Positions 1-11,230 of a DNA stretch of 64,000 nucleotides are shown here, one piece after another; positions within the stretch are counted from its first letter, which is position 1, and the number at the start of each line of letters is the position of its first letter. Made by a program: the position numbers and the translations under genes. This DNA comes from Prorocentrum cordatum (lineage: Eukaryota; Sar; Dinophyceae; Prorocentrales; Prorocentraceae), in NCBI GenBank assembly GCA_963575745.1, contig CAUYUJ010018305.1, positions 490,357 through 554,356 of the forward strand, in the 5' to 3' direction. The notes below the pieces were generated by a model that made no database searches, was not told where the DNA came from, and worked only from the letters and a program-made list of their open reading frames with translations.

Positions 1-540
1 GAGGCGGCCCGGGCCCGCCCGCCCCGAAGCAGGCCACGACAGGCTAATGGAGATCCCGAGAGGGCCCTGGACGGTCCCAAGAGGCCCCAAAGACGCCCAA
101 GATGCCCTAGACGGCCGACGAGGACTCCAACACGCTCCAGGACGGACTCAAGAGGCTCTCCAAGAGGGCCATGGGAGGCAAGATTCACTCATTTTCCGAT
201 GGTTTTTGAAGGATTTAGGCGTTCTCGCTTTCCCCGCTTCCCAGCGCTCCCTCACGGCCTCGCTCGGAGGCCGCCACGAGGCCCCGACGAGGGCCCCAAG
301 ACGGCCCAGGAGGCTCCCCAGACAACCCAACTGTGCCCCAAGAGCTCCCCAAGAGAGGGCCCAGACGGGGACCGCCAACCGATATTTCGAGGTCTCTGGC
401 CCTAGGCCGCCTGTAGGCCCCCGGAGGCCACCAAGAGGCTCCCACGAAGCCCCGTGAGGCGCCCAAGAGGCCCCCAGGAAGCCCCAAGAGACCCGCAAGG
501 GGCTCCCAGGGAACGCCCAATAGGCCCCCCAACGCACCCC
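1..540 (-). repeat. GGCCTCTTGG-family repeat array, reverse orientation
   Basis: The block is built of CCAAGAGGC / GGCCCCAAGA words, the reverse complement of the GGCCTCTTGG words that fill 11.9-12.85, 52.7-53.66 and 61.8-62.5 kb. A less GC-rich spacer at about 178-240 contains AAGGATTT and matches the kind of spacer that separates units in the other arrays. The collagen-like open frames across it come from the period and low stop density and are not treated as genes. Confidence 0.7.
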
Positions 541-548
541 AAGAAATC

Positions 549-705
549 ATGTCCCCAGAAAACCTTCCGGGGACATGGTTCATCATGGGCCCGAGAGTTC
601 CCGGAGGCCAACGCCCAAGGGACCCCCCAACACACCCCAACAAACCATGTCCCCAGAAGGCCTTCCGGGGACATGGTTCATCATGGGCCCGCGAGTCTCC
701 GGAGG
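549..705 (+). repeat. 98-bp direct repeat carrying AAGGCCTT-centred palindromes
   Basis: The segment starting ATGTCCCCAGAA at 549 recurs at 647, a 98-bp period. Each copy contains an inverted repeat ATGTCCCC...GGGGACAT. In the second copy (647-674) the centre is itself palindromic (AAGGCCTT), giving a 28-bp hairpin with only the AG/CC positions unpaired. Confidence 0.8.
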
Positions 706-822
706 CTTCGAAGTACCATCATGCTACAGGAGAGTTGTCTGGGAAGTTGATTGGGAACATGACTGATCGCCTTCTCGCGACCCTCCGCAGATCGTTTCCC
801 ACAAATAAGTGCCCTCTTGAAT

Positions 823-891
823 CGACGATGACGACGACGAAACGACGAAGACGACAACGACGACGACGACATTACGACGACGACGACGGCA
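823..891 (+). repeat. (ACG)n triplet repeat
   Basis: Imperfect run of ACG/GAC triplets with a few interruptions. Nothing else is recognised between it and the palindrome at 931. Confidence 0.85.
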
Positions 892-930
892 CGCACCAAC
901 AGGCTCCCCACGACGCCCTCAAACCCATGC

Positions 931-950
931 TCCCAGAAGGCCTTCTGGGA
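931..950. repeat. Perfect 20-bp palindrome
   Basis: TCCCAGAAGG followed by CCTTCTGGGA is perfectly self-complementary. It shares the AGAAGGCCTTCT core with the hairpins at 549-705 and with the CTTCTCAGAAG-rich foldbacks near 36.6, 45.3 and 48.6 kb. Confidence 0.8.
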
Positions 951-1085
951 ACCCGATTCATACGGCCTCCGCCCCTCTACACAACCATCTTCCTCGAAGG
1001 CCTTTTCGGAATGCAAATTGGAATGCGTGTACTGTGGTCCACTACTTCAGTGGAGCAGTGAATTCGTCAAGGCCTGGGGCCTGCC

Positions 1086-1145
1086 AGAACCTGAGCGCGC
1101 GCGAAGCGCGCGCGATGGTTCTAGTATATATATATATGTATATAT
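1086..1145. repeat. GCGCGCG hairpin followed by a TA run
   Basis: AGAACC and GGTTCT pair around an inner GCGCGCG / CGCGCGC stem with a GAA loop (1086-1122). A TATATATA run follows directly (about 1124-1145). It could form a cruciform; no function is inferred. Confidence 0.6.
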
Positions 1146-3179
1146 ATCGTCGTTCGGCACCGTTTCGATCGAATTTTCTGGGTGCTCGAATGGATCTCCG
1201 GGGTGTGGTCCTCAAGTGCGCTGGGAGCAGCACGCGCAGCCCTGGCCACCACCGCCTTCCGGGGGGGACCCCGCCGCCCAGAGGCGGAGGGGGGGAGAGG
1301 CGCCCGGGAGGGAGGGGGGCGAGGAGGGCGAGGGCGAGGGGGGAGGCAGGGGCGCAGGCGCGCGGTGGCCACCAGCCACCGCGCTTGTCTCCGAGGGGCC
1401 TCGCTGCAGAGTCGGGGCTCGGGCCGGGAATGTCGGCGGCGCGCCCCCCCCCCCCCCCCCCACAGGTGGTGGCGCGGGGGGGCGGGTTCCTAAGAAGGCG
1501 GGGGCTTCTTAGAAGGGCTCCTCCTCCTCCTCCTCCTCCTCCTCCTCCTCCTCCTCCTCCTCCTCCTCTTCCTCCTCTTCCTCCTCCTCCCCCCTGGAGG
1601 CTTCGAACGCTGCTTCTTAGAGGCTGGGAGGGATTCCAAGAAGCCCACCCCCCTGCTTTCTCAGCAGAACGCCTCCTTCGCGCCAGCGGCTTCCCCTTTT
1701 TGTGCGCGCCGCCGATGATGTGAGCGGGCTTTCCAGCCTCCGTCGTGCGACTTCGCTTCAAGAAGGGTCGGCTTGTGAAGCCCCTGGTAGGCGTCCCAGG
1801 CTGTGCTCGAGTCTGTATATCTGGCCAGACGTTGACGCAGATGGTTTCAAAAGCCAAGCGACGGACCCAACACGACGCGGAGATGGGAGAAATCGAGGTT
1901 GGCCAGACAGCACCGAGGCACTCTCCGTCCTCCTCCCTCGTCCCCCCTCCCCCACTCTCCCCCTCTCCCTTCCCTCCCGGCCCTTCCTTCGACTGCAACT
2001 TCTGGGAGAGTAAATGCAGCCTCGGCGCCAGTATAGCCCTGAATCTAATGATGCCGAATACAGCACACTCCTGCTCATTCCAGCTAAATTGGGGCTACTT
2101 CGTTGTTTGAATATGTGCCCAATCTGGCATAGTCTGGCTGACTGGTCTCTCAATCGGGTTCTACAGTTCGTTGCCTCCTCACCTCCCCCTCCCTCTCCCC
2201 CTCCCCCCTCCCTCAGTGCCCCTCAGCCTCCCCTCCCTCGCTACCTTCCCTCCCTCTTCTCCCTTCTCTTCCCCCCCTTCCCTCCCGCCCTCCCCCCCGC
2301 TGGCGAGTGGGTGGGCTGAAAGGAATCCTCGTCCAAGGCACGCAGCGGGAGTTGCGCCCCGCTGCAGCTCGAAGGCCTCAGTTCGACAGACCTGCGCCTC
2401 GGGGCGGCCGTCTGCTCGATCAGAAACGCATCCTTCATCTCTTGCTCGCCTACGGCAGGTCTGCGTCGTGTCGACGCGGCTGCGACCCCGCTGCGGGCGT
2501 TCAAGGCTGAAGGGCGCCAGTGGCCCAGAACCAGCCACAATGGGGCGATCTGGCGATCGAAAAGCCGCCGATCTTGTAAGGTTGAACGATCCACGCGGTG
2601 TCAGGAACTGACGCCAGGGTCGTCACCACACGAACCTGCTGTGCTCAGACGTCTACCGTCTTGAAAGCCACGACGGAATTTGTTTCGCAGTTTGCGGCCT
2701 CTGCAGGCTGGTTTCGGGCCCCGGACCGTCAAACAAAGACTCAGGATGAAAAGCTGGCCCTGGGGAAAGGGTGGGGACTTTCAGGGACCCCGTACCGAAC
2801 AATTTAAGACATCGGATGTCTGGATTCATATCCAGGCATCTTACGCGCCGTAGATCGAGACTGTCAGAGTTATCATCATGCACCAGCGTATTCCCCAAGA
2901 GGGTCAGGCTTCATATGACACTATCAGCGCCCTTCCCTGTCTTTTGGAGAGGCGGGGCAAGGGCGACGACAGACGAGTGTAAACGTGCATTCCAGGCTGT
3001 TGTGTGTGCACTCGTGCACGCATCTGCATCTTCCTCGTGCAGGCGTGTCTGCTCCTTTCTTTGTTAGCTCGTCTGCCTGCTTGTCACTTCTTGATCTGTT
3101 TGTCTGTCGGTGTGCCTGCGTGTGTTTGTCTGTGTGTTTGTGTGTGCGCCGCCGCCCACTGGCCCCTCGGCCTGCTCGC
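1146..3179. other. GC-rich non-genic stretch with a (CTC)n array
   Basis: No gene is recognised. The content is G- and C-homopolymer-rich sequence (C run at 1444-1460), a (CTC)n array at about 1518-1592, polypyrimidine patches at 1921-1985 and 2170-2300, and a partial copy of dispersed repeat H at 2690-2815. Open frames here are low-complexity and start or stop in the repeats. Confidence 0.6.
2690..2815 (+). repeat. Dispersed repeat H, partial copy
   Basis: The string GACTCAGGATGAAAAGCTGG, then CCCTGGGGAA and a tail with AAGACATCGGA, aligns with 20925-21045, 34205-34325, 40366-40690 and 50285-50570. Only the 3' half of the longer H copies is present. Confidence 0.7.
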
Positions 3180-3360
3180 TTCCGCCCTGGAGGAGGAGGC
3201 GAAGGAGGAGGCGGAGGAGGAGGCGGAGGAGGAGGCGGAGAGGAGGAGGCGGAGGAGGAGGAGGCGGCGGAGGAGCGGAGGAGGAGGCGGAGGAGGAGGC
3301 GGAGGAGGAGGCGGAGGAGGAGGCGGAGGAGGAGGCGGAGGAGGAGGCGGAGGAGGAGTC
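3180..3360 (+). repeat. 9-bp GGCGGAGGA minisatellite
   Basis: About twenty imperfect copies of GGCGGAGGA, diluted by plain GGA triplets. Because the unit is a multiple of three, every frame stays open and encodes simple repeats; these are not credible genes. Confidence 0.9.
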
Positions 3361-3574
3361 TGGCCTCCGCCCTCGCCCCTCCCCGCTCTCCGGCTCCTCC
3401 GCCCCTCCTCCTGGCCGCCTGGGCCGGGGCCCCGCCGCCCCCCCCGCCTCCGTCGGTCCCTCGCTGCTCCGGGCTGCGCCTGCCTGCTTCGGCGCGGCTC
3501 CCATCTCGCTGGAGTCCGCTCCCGCGGGCCGCGCCCTGCCCGCCGAACGCAAGCGCGGCGCCCCTCCGGCTGCC

Positions 3575-3735
3575 CTCCTCCTCCTCCTCCTCCTCCTCCT
3601 CCTCCCCCTCCCTCCTCCTCCTCCTCCTCCTCCTCCTCCTCCCTCCTCCTCCCTCCTCCCCTCCTCCTCCTCCCTCCTCCTCCCTCCTCTCCTCCTCCTC
3701 CTCCTCCTCCTCCTCCTCCTCCTCCCCTTCCTCCT
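3575..3735 (+). repeat. (TCC)n array
   Basis: About 160 bp of nearly uninterrupted TCC triplets with occasional CCC or TCT variants. Confidence 0.9.
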
Positions 3736-3941
3736 CCGCCGCGCCCTCGCCGCCCCGCTGCCCGGCCCCTGCCATCGCTGCCTCGCTGACTGCCCCGGCG
3801 CCTCCGCGCCGCGCCCGGGCACGGCCCCGTGAGGGGTCCGCGGTCTCGCAGGGTCCTGGCCTCTTTGGACCACTGGGCGCCCGCGCGGTCCTCCGCGCGG
3901 CGCGTCCGACGGTGTGGCGAGTCGCCCACCCGCCCGGGACG

Positions 3942-3945
<4 letters not shown>

Positions 3946-4003
<58 letters not shown>

Positions 4004-4005
4004 GG
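3946..4005 (+). repeat. (GTC)n array
   Basis: About twenty consecutive GTC triplets, ending in GTGGTTTTCGTCGTC. Confidence 0.95.
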
Positions 4006-4149
4006 TTTTCGTCGTCGTTTTTGTCTTCCTGTTCGTTGGCGCGGCCGTGGTGCGAAGGCCTGCCGTGTCCGTCTTCGCGAATGTTCCCGTTCGAGCGTCG
4101 TCGTCGTTGTCCTTCCCCCTTCCCTCTCCCGTTCCCACTTCCTCCCGCT

Positions 4150-4500
4150 CCCCCTCCTCCTCCTCCTCCTCCTCCTCCTCCTCCTCCTCCTCCTCCTCCT
4201 CCTCCTCCTCCTCCTCCTCCTCCTCTGTCATTGCTCTGGAGGTAGATCGGCGCCAGCGGACGGACGCGTGCGGACAACTTGCCCTCGTCTCGCGTCTTGC
4301 CCGCTTGCCCTCTCTCTTCCTCTTTGAGTACGTGCACTCCTCTTCCTCTTTCTCCTCCTCCTCCTCCTCCTCCTCCTCTTCTTCCTCTTCCTCCTCCTCC
4401 TCCTCCTCCTCCTCCTCCTCCTCCTCCTCTTCCTCCTCTTCCTCTTCTCCTCCTCCTCCTCCTCCTCCTCCTCCTCCTCCTCCTCCTCCTCCTCCTCTGT
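4150..4500 (+). repeat. Two (CTC)n arrays
   Basis: Pure CTC/TCC triplets fill about 4153-4226 and 4341-4498 (the second with TCTT interruptions), separated by about 115 bp of unique sequence. Open frames spanning these arrays on both strands are low-complexity artefacts. Confidence 0.9.
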
Positions 4501-5703
4501 GGAGCTGAAATATTCATACACGTTGCTTGTGGGGGACAAGCACCATTCGGTAGCCCGGGGGGTTCCTCGCCCTGCAATGGTCTGGTGTCGTTGTCGGCTC
4601 CCGTGCAGTGCAGCCAGGCTCGTGCACACAGAGGGTGGGCCCCCTGCCTACCAGCACCACGTGCCCCGCCCGATGCTCGGGGCGCCGCGCAGATCCGTGC
4701 TGTTGTCCGGGCCCAGGAGGGCGTGCGGCCCTGCCGCTGCTTCTGCTCCGTGCCTCCTCCCGCGCAGTGCCCCGTGCCACGCCGAGGCATCTGTGGCGCG
4801 CCCGCCGCGCCGAAGAAGAAAGCGATGCGGGTAATCCTCCGGGCTGAGTGGCTTCGGTTAGAAGCGGTGGGGATTGTATATAGTTGACGTTGCCGATCTG
4901 TTTTGTGGGCAGAGGCCGTTTTCTGCCCGTCGGCTGGACGAGTGAATCCTGCATCGGCGCAGGGACGTGTCAGGTCTCTGGTGCAGCTCGGCCCTTCCGG
5001 CCCGGCTCAAAAGTTGGAGGAAAGGTTCCCCGCCTTTCCCCTTCCTCCTCCTCTTCCTCCCCCCTTCCTCCTCCGCCTTCCTCCGACTTTTCCTCCTCCT
5101 TCGTCGTCGCCGTCGTCTTCTTCCTCCTCCTCCTCCTCCTTCTCCTCCTCCGCCTTCCCCCTCCTCCTCCTCCTCCTCATCCTCCTCCTCCTCCTCCTCC
5201 TCCTCCTCCTCCTCCTCCTCTGTCGTCTTCTCCTTCTCCTCTTCCTTTCCGCGTCCTCCTCGTTTTGCGTTTTTGGGTGTTAGTTTTGGCAATCTTGTGG
5301 GCCTCGGGGCCTCTGGAGACTTTGGGCCCCCTCTCCCTCCTCTTCGCTGCGGGTGGGGAGGAGAGCGAGGAGTTTGAGGTCAAGGGTAACGTGGAAGTTG
5401 AGGAGGAGGAGGTGGAGGAGGAGGAGGAGGAGAAACGGGGGAAGGTGTCCAGGGACAGGCGGGTGGGCCGTGAAAACTCGCCTCCAGCAAACCTGGTGCG
5501 CTGAAGAAGCTGGAGTCGATGGGCATCGTGACAGACGAGGCCGTTGGTGCTTCGGTTGCCGCGCGTATGGCGCCTCGTCCTCCTCCTGTTCCTCCTCCTC
5601 CTCCCCTTCCTCCCCCTGCCCCCTCTTGCTCTTCCTCCCCAAGCATCCAGCGTCGTGGTCATTCATCGGTTCCTGTGGTTTTGTTTGATTTGTTGTTGTA
5701 TTG
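4501..5703. other. Non-genic stretch with (TCC)n and (GGA)n arrays
   Basis: 4501-5040 is unique GC-rich sequence with nothing recognisable. 5041-5250 is a degenerate TCC/TTC array, 5397-5437 a (GGA)n run, and 5578-5640 a TCC run. The strand of the purine-rich triplet switches between neighbouring arrays. Confidence 0.65.
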
Positions 5704-5839
5704 TTTTTCCCGGAAAGGGCACGGGCCCAGGGTTCTCTTTTAGTAGGTAAACCTGTCCCCCGGTGCCAACTTGAAGGAGGCCGGCGAATTTTTTCCCTGA
5801 TAAATAACGAGGTCGAAGGAGGCCGGCGAATTAAAATTT

Positions 5840-6110
5840 GAGGATGTCTCGAGCGAAACGCTTGTTTTTGAAATCCCGATCGATAAATCACAGGGTGCGG
5901 GACACTTTTTCGTGTGTTGAGGATGTCTCGAGCGAAACGCTTGCTCCGCAGAGTTTGCCGAGGATGTCTCGAGCGAAACGCTTGTTTTGCAGAGCCGACC
6001 GCGACGCGGAAAAGCGCCCCGCGCGAAGGAATTTCGATGATGTCTCGACTAATTCCTTTGTTTTTGTACGATTTCCTGGAATTTTGGCAGGATGTCTCGA
6101 GCGAAATGCA
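5840..6110 (+). repeat. GATGTCTCGAGCGAAACGC short repeats (cassette U1)
   Basis: At least four copies of AGGATGTCTCGAGCGAAACG at irregular spacing of about 40-80 bp, some followed by CTTGTTTTGCAGAG. The same words recur at 9105-9640 and 13700-14110. Confidence 0.85.
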
Positions 6111-6111
6111 C

Positions 6112-7012
6112 GACCCCACCCTAGCACGACCATACCCCAGCACGACCACACCCCAGCACGACCAGACCCCAGCACGACCCCACCCCAGCACGACCCCACC
6201 CCAGCACGACCATACCCCAGCACGACCACACCCCAGCACGACCCGACCCCAGCACGACCCTACCCCAGCAAGACCACACCCCAGCACGACCACACCCCAG
6301 CACGACCTCACCACAGCACGACACGACCACGCCCCAGCACGACCACGCCCCAGCACGACCACAGCCCCAGCACGACCACACACCCCAGCACGACCACACC
6401 CCAGCACGACCACACCCCAGCACGACCACACCCCAACGACCACACCCCAGCACGACCCATCACCCCATCACGACCATACCCCAGCACGCGACCAGCACGA
6501 CCACCCCCCAGCACGACCACACCCCAGCACGACCCACCCCACACGACCACACCCCAGCACACCACACCCCAGCACGACCCACCCCAGACCACACCCCAGC
6601 ACGACCCGCACGACACGACCCCAGCACGACACGACCCAACGACGCACCCACACCCCAGCACGACCCACACCCCAGCACGACCACACCCCAGCACGACCAC
6701 CACCCCAGCACGACCCCACCCCAGCACGACCAGCACGACCACACCCCAGCACGACCCCACCCCAGCACGACCACCCCAGCAAGACCACACCCCAGCACGA
6801 CCACACCCCAGCACGACCTCACCACAGCACGACCACACCCCAGCACGACCACGCCCCAGCACGACCACGCCCCAGCACGACCACGCCCCAGCACGACCAC
6901 CCCCAGCACAACCACCCCCCAGCACGACCACCCCCCCAGCACGACCACCCCCAGCACGACCACCCCCCAGCACGACCACACCCCAGCACGACCACTCCCC
7001 AGCACGACCACA
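6112..7012 (+). repeat. 16-bp minisatellite CCCCAGCACGACCACA
   Basis: About 55 imperfect copies of a 16-bp unit. Sixteen is not a multiple of three, so each frame cycles through a 16-residue Thr/Pro/Arg/His peptide and stays open on both strands. Short deletions and (CCC) slips at 6370-6660 shift the register. Confidence 0.92.
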
Positions 7013-7024
7013 CCGCCTTGGTTG

Positions 7025-7195
7025 AGTGGTTGCCTGTCGTCGTGGAATGTTTCGTGGGGTGTCTCGTGGAATGTTTCGCGGGGTGTCTCCTGGAATGTTT
7101 CGTGAGGTGTCTCGCGGAATGTTTCGTGAGGTGTCTCGTGGGATGTTTCGTGAGGTGTCTCGTGGGATGTTTCGTGAGGTGTTGCCCCGTTGGGT
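7025..7195 (+). repeat. 24-bp tandem repeat GGAATGTTTCGTGAGGTGTC
   Basis: About seven copies of a unit alternating GGAATGTTTCGTG and GGGTGTCTCGTG. The reverse strand encodes a His-Glu-Thr repeat peptide that is an artefact of the period. Confidence 0.85.
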
Positions 7196-7260
7196 ATCGT
7201 GAAAACGTGCCCATGCTCCACATGTCTATATCCCTTTCCGGGTTCGTGGGTCCATCATGT

Positions 7261-8124
7261 TTGCCCCGATCCCCTGATCTCGGCACCTTGGGCCCGCGCT
7301 CCCGGTCCCGAACTGTGCCGGCGAAACAATGGGTCCACAGAATTGTGTCGAGAGCCCCGGAGCTCGCGTCGTGAAAAGATCACGGCGTCGGGGGTCTGAC
7401 TCCTTCTTTCAGGGGTTTGGCACTTGTAATTCAAGGGAGGGAAGAGCACCCGACCCGCCTGACTGGCGTTTACTGAACAGTCTTGCCCCGTTTGATTCCC
7501 TATACTTGAGTGCGTTTGCTAAAGGAATTGGCTTGTACAGGGGTGCTTATTCTAGACGCTTCGCGTAACACCACCAGCCCATCCAGAAACGAGGCCCAGA
7601 CGAGTTGCACTGATCAGGGATGTGGAGTATAATGCAGTGGAATAAAAGGTTGGGTACGTAAGACGTTGTACCCCAAGAGGGGGAGGATGGAGGCGGAATC
7701 GGAGGACGAGCAAGAGAAGGAGGAGGAGGAGGAGGAGGAGGAGGAGGAGGAGGAGGAGAAGGACCCGTGTAAACCTAAGAGTCATCAACGATGTTGGAAT
7801 AAACCCATACACCCTCCCACACCCTCCCTCCCTCTTCATTGGGCCTCTATAGCTGGTCATTTCCACTGAGGGACTTGCATCGTTGTAAGACAACCGTTTG
7901 AAGAGCCTGAAGCAAGCTAAAACATGGGCTGTCGGGATTCCAACGCCACGGATCAACTCTTGAGTGTTGCGTTTGACGATCCTGAATCGTGCCAGACCGC
8001 CATTCCTGGGACTCCTTCAGCATCTCGAATCTATGTAACTGTTGCACCCTCATAATCCCGAATCCGTCCAAACAAACACAATTTCTGTTAGGCTGATCAC
8101 GGGAATCCGTGAAACCCTTGCGCA
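7261..8124. other. Spacer between cassettes U1 and U2 with a (GGA)n array
   Basis: No gene is recognised. A (GGA)n run (7714-7762) is followed by GTCATCAACGATGTTGGAAT (about 7782-7801), which recurs exactly after another (GGA)n run at 19135-19154. The remainder is unique sequence without conserved coding features. Confidence 0.6.
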
Positions 8125-8484
8125 TTTTTCCCGGAAAGGGCATGGGCCCAGGGTTCTCTTTTAGTTGGTTTACCACCCGGTTTTTACTTGAAGGGGGCCG
8201 GCGGAATTCTGGTGCGATAAATTACGAGGTCGAAGGGGGCCGGCGGATTTCAATTGTGAGGACGAAGGCCATTTTTCGCCACCCCTCACGCAGATCGTGC
8301 TCTTGGAATTTTACTGCCTTTAAGGAAACCTCGATGTTTCACAGGTGAAGTCCATTTTTTTCCGACATCGACTTTAAACGATAAAAAAACAAGGTAAACG
8401 CGTTCGCTCGATAAATAACGAGGTACCGCGGCCTCCGGAACGGCGCTGGGAACGGAGTTTTGGATTCTTGAAGTTGCATAAGAT

Positions 8485-8820
8485 CGGAAATAGCAGAAAT
8501 CCCCTGTGTTTTTTGACCCTGACCCTGCAGATCTGCGTGAGGTGTGGCACGGAATACCAGAAATGTGGCAAATCCCTTGTGTTTTTGGACCCTGACCCCG
8601 CCGATCTGCGTGAGGGGTGGCGCGGAATTCCAGAAATGTGGCAAATCCGTTATGTTTTTGGACCCTGACCCCGCCGATCTCTCTGAGGGGTGGCACGGAA
8701 TTCCAGAAATGTGGCAAGTCCCATGTGTTTTCGGATCCTGACCGCGCCGACCTGCGTGAGGGGTGGCACCGAATTTCAGAAATGTGGCAAGTCCCATGTG
8801 TTTTCGGACCTTGACTTCGC
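8485..8820 (+). repeat. 73-bp tandem repeat, 4-5 units
   Basis: CAGAAATGTGGCAA occurs at 8558, 8631, 8704 and 8777, an exact 73-bp period; a partial fifth unit begins near 8495. Each unit contains GACCCTGACCCCGCCGATCT or a close variant. Confidence 0.92.
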
Positions 8821-9094
8821 CCAGGAGGGCCCAGGAGGCTCCAGGAGAGCCCAGGAGAGCCCAGGAGGGCCCAGGAGAGCCCAGGAGGGCCCAGGAGGAC
8901 CCAGGAGGCTCCAAGAGGCACCAGGGGGCCCAAGGAGGGCCCAGGAGAAGCTCCAGGAGGCTCCAGGAGAGCCCAGGAGGGCCCAAGAGGTCCAAGGAAG
9001 ACCCAGGAGGGCCCAGGAGCCCTTACGAGGGATCGTGGCCCTGGGAGCGCTGACGTAGCGTAATTTACGAGGGATCGTGGCCCTGGGAGCGCGG
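8820..9094 (+). repeat. CCAGGAGGGC array and a 42-bp duplication
   Basis: 8820-9020 consists of CCAGGAGGGC/CCAGGAGAGC words, with 10-bp periodicity. ACGAGGGATCGTGGCCCTGG then occurs twice, 42 bp apart (about 9025 and 9067). Confidence 0.8.
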
Positions 9095-9104
9095 GTGTAG
9101 TGTA

Positions 9105-9640
9105 GGATGTTTGCGAAACGCTTGTTTTTCAGAATTTGTTGAGGAAGCGAAACGCTGGTTTTGCAGAGTTGGGGATGTCTCGAGCGAAACGCTTGTTTTC
9201 AGAATTTGTTGAGGATGTCTCGAGCGAAACGCTGGTTTTGCAGAGCCGACCGCGACGCGGAAAAGCGCCCCGCGCGCAGGAATTCCGATGATGTTTCGCG
9301 CGTGCCGCGTCCCGCGCGCAGGAATTTCGAGGATGTCTCGACTAATTCGTTTGTTTTGCTAGGATTTCCTTGAATTTTGGCAGGATGTCTCGAGCGAAAT
9401 GCTTGGCTTTCATACTTTGTTGGAGACGTTTCGAGCGAACCGCTGGTTTTGCAAAATTTGGGGATGTCTCCAGCGGGGGCCTCGTGGGAGGCCTCGTGGG
9501 GGTCCACCATTCAGGGGATGTCTCAGGCGAAATGCTTGTTTACACGTCCCGCTCGCAAGAATTTCGAGGATGTCTCGCGCGTCCGCGCCCCGCGCGCAGA
9601 AATTCTGAGGATGTTGGCAGGACGCCTCGAGCGAAACGCT
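9105..9640 (+). repeat. GATGTCTCGAGCGAAACGC short repeats (cassette U2)
   Basis: Eight or more copies of GATGTCTCGAGCGAAACGC and close variants (GTTTCGAGCGAACCGC, GACGCCTCGAGCG), several followed by TTGTTTTNCAGAATTTG. Same motif as in U1 and U3. Confidence 0.85.
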
Positions 9641-9649
9641 TGTCCCCAG

Positions 9650-11230
9650 CACGTTCCGTAGCGCGTCCCCTTGGCACGTCCCGCGGTGCGTGCCCATGGC
9701 ACGTCCCTTGGCACGTCGCTTGGCGGGTCCCTTGAGACGTTCCGCGTCGCGTCCTCCTGGCATGTCCCCTTGTCAACTAGCTCTGGGGCAGCTACTATGT
9801 GTTCAGACAGCTCGAGCTTAAGATTCAGATCAGGACTCGGATGCAAAGGAGGACTCGATCCACGAGGCTATAGAGCACAATCGCGTCATGGCACATCGCA
9901 AGTCAGCACGGCGCAGCACAGCACAGACTTCGGCACAGTACATCAAGATCGATAGACTCAGCATTGCAACTTGGCACGTTCCTTGGCACGTTCCGTGGGG
10001 CGTCCCTTGGCGAGTCCCCCTGGCACGTCGCGTGGCGCGTCCCCTGGCACATCCCGTGGCACATCCATTGGCACGTTCCGTAGCGCGTCCCCTTGGCACG
10101 TCCCGCGGTGCGTGCCCATGGCACGTCCCCTGGCACGTCGCTTGGCGCGTCCCTTGGGACGTTCCGCGGCGCGTCCTCCTGGCATGTCCCCCTGTCGATT
10201 AGTTCTGGGGCAGCTACTATGTGTTCAGGCAGCTCGAGCTTAAGATCCAGATCAGTTCGGTCAGGACTCGGATGCAAAGAGGACTCGATCCACAACGCTA
10301 TCTAGAGCACAATCGCGGCATGGCACATCGCAGTTCAGCACGGCGCAGCACAGCACAGATTTCGGCATGGTACATCAAGATCGATACACTCAGCATTGCA
10401 ATTTGGCACGTTCCGTGGGGCGTCCCTTGGCGAGTCCCCCTGGCACGTCGCGTGGCGCGTCCCCTGGCACATCCCGCGGCACGTCCATTGGCACGTTCCG
10501 TAGCGCGTCCGCTTGGCACGTCCCGCGGTGCGTGCCCATGGCACGTCCCCTGGCGCGTCGCTTGGCGTGTCCTTTGGGATGTTCCGCGGCGCGTCCTCCT
10601 GGCATGTCCCCCTGTCGATTAGTTCTGGGGCAGCTACTATGTGTTCAGGCAGCTCGAGCTTAAGATCCAGATCAGTTCGGTCAGGACTCGGATGCAAAGA
10701 GGACTCGATCCACAACGCTATCTAGAGCACAATCGCGGCATGGCACATCGCAGTTCAGCACGGCGCAGCACAGCACAGATTTCGGCATGGTACATCAAGA
10801 TCGATACACTCAGCATTGCAACTTGGCACGTTTCCTGGGGCGTCCCTTGGCGAGTCCCCCTGGCACGTCGCGTGGCGCGCCCCCTGGCACGTCCCGCGGC
10901 ACGTCCATTGGCACGTTCCGTAGCGCGTCCGCTTGGCACGTCACGCGGTGCGTGCCCATGGCACGTCCCCTGGCACGTCGCTTGGCGCGTCCTTGGGACG
11001 TTCCGCGGCGCGTCCTCCTGGCATGTCCCCTCTGTCGATTGGTTCTGGGGCAGCTACCATCTGCTCAGTCAGCTCGAGCTTAAGATCCAGATCAATTCGG
11101 TCAGGACTCGGATGTTAAGGAAGACTCGATCCACGACGCTATGTAGAGCACAATCGCGGTATGGAACATCGCAGTTCAGCACGGTGCAGCACAGCACAGC
11201 CCCTGGCACAGTACATTAAGATCGATACAT
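9650..11230 (+). repeat. ~420-bp satellite, about 3.7 units (cassette U2)
   Basis: CTGGGGCAGCTACTATGTG-type landmarks (preceded by AGTT or AGCT) occur at 9779, 10201, 10621 and 11041, giving periods of 422, 420 and 420. Each unit has a unique half (AGCTCGAGCTTAAGATCCAG ... GCAGCACAGCACAG) and a half made of shorter GGCACGTCC/GGCGCGTCC words. All frames stay open because the short words lack stops. Confidence 0.93.

Larger units (their letters stand above)
5704..7260 (+). mobile_element. Composite repeat cassette U1
   Basis: The head (5704-5743, TTTCCCGGAAAGGGCACGGG through TCTCTTTTAG) and a GGCCGGCGAATT doublet (5773-5835) recur at 8125 and 13575. The tail (7211-7260, CCTTTCCGGGTTCGTGGG then ATCATG) recurs at 11281 and 15468. 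Between them lie GATGTCTCGAGCGAAACGC repeats, a 16-bp array and a 24-bp array. CCCGGAAAGG in the head and CCTTTCCGGG in the tail are inverted copies. That it is a mobile unit is inferred only from its three copies with constant ends; no coding region is seen. Confidence 0.5.

Noticed and set aside
2924-4790. Long open frames on both strands (up to about 570 codons) rich in Ser, Glu, Gly, Arg or Asp
   Set aside because: They run through (TCC)n, (GTC)n and GGCGGAGGA arrays, whose triplet period gives stop-free frames in any register; the peptides are simple repeats.
6460-7221. His-Glu-Thr repeat protein on the minus strand
   Set aside because: Arises from the 24-bp and 16-bp tandem repeats.
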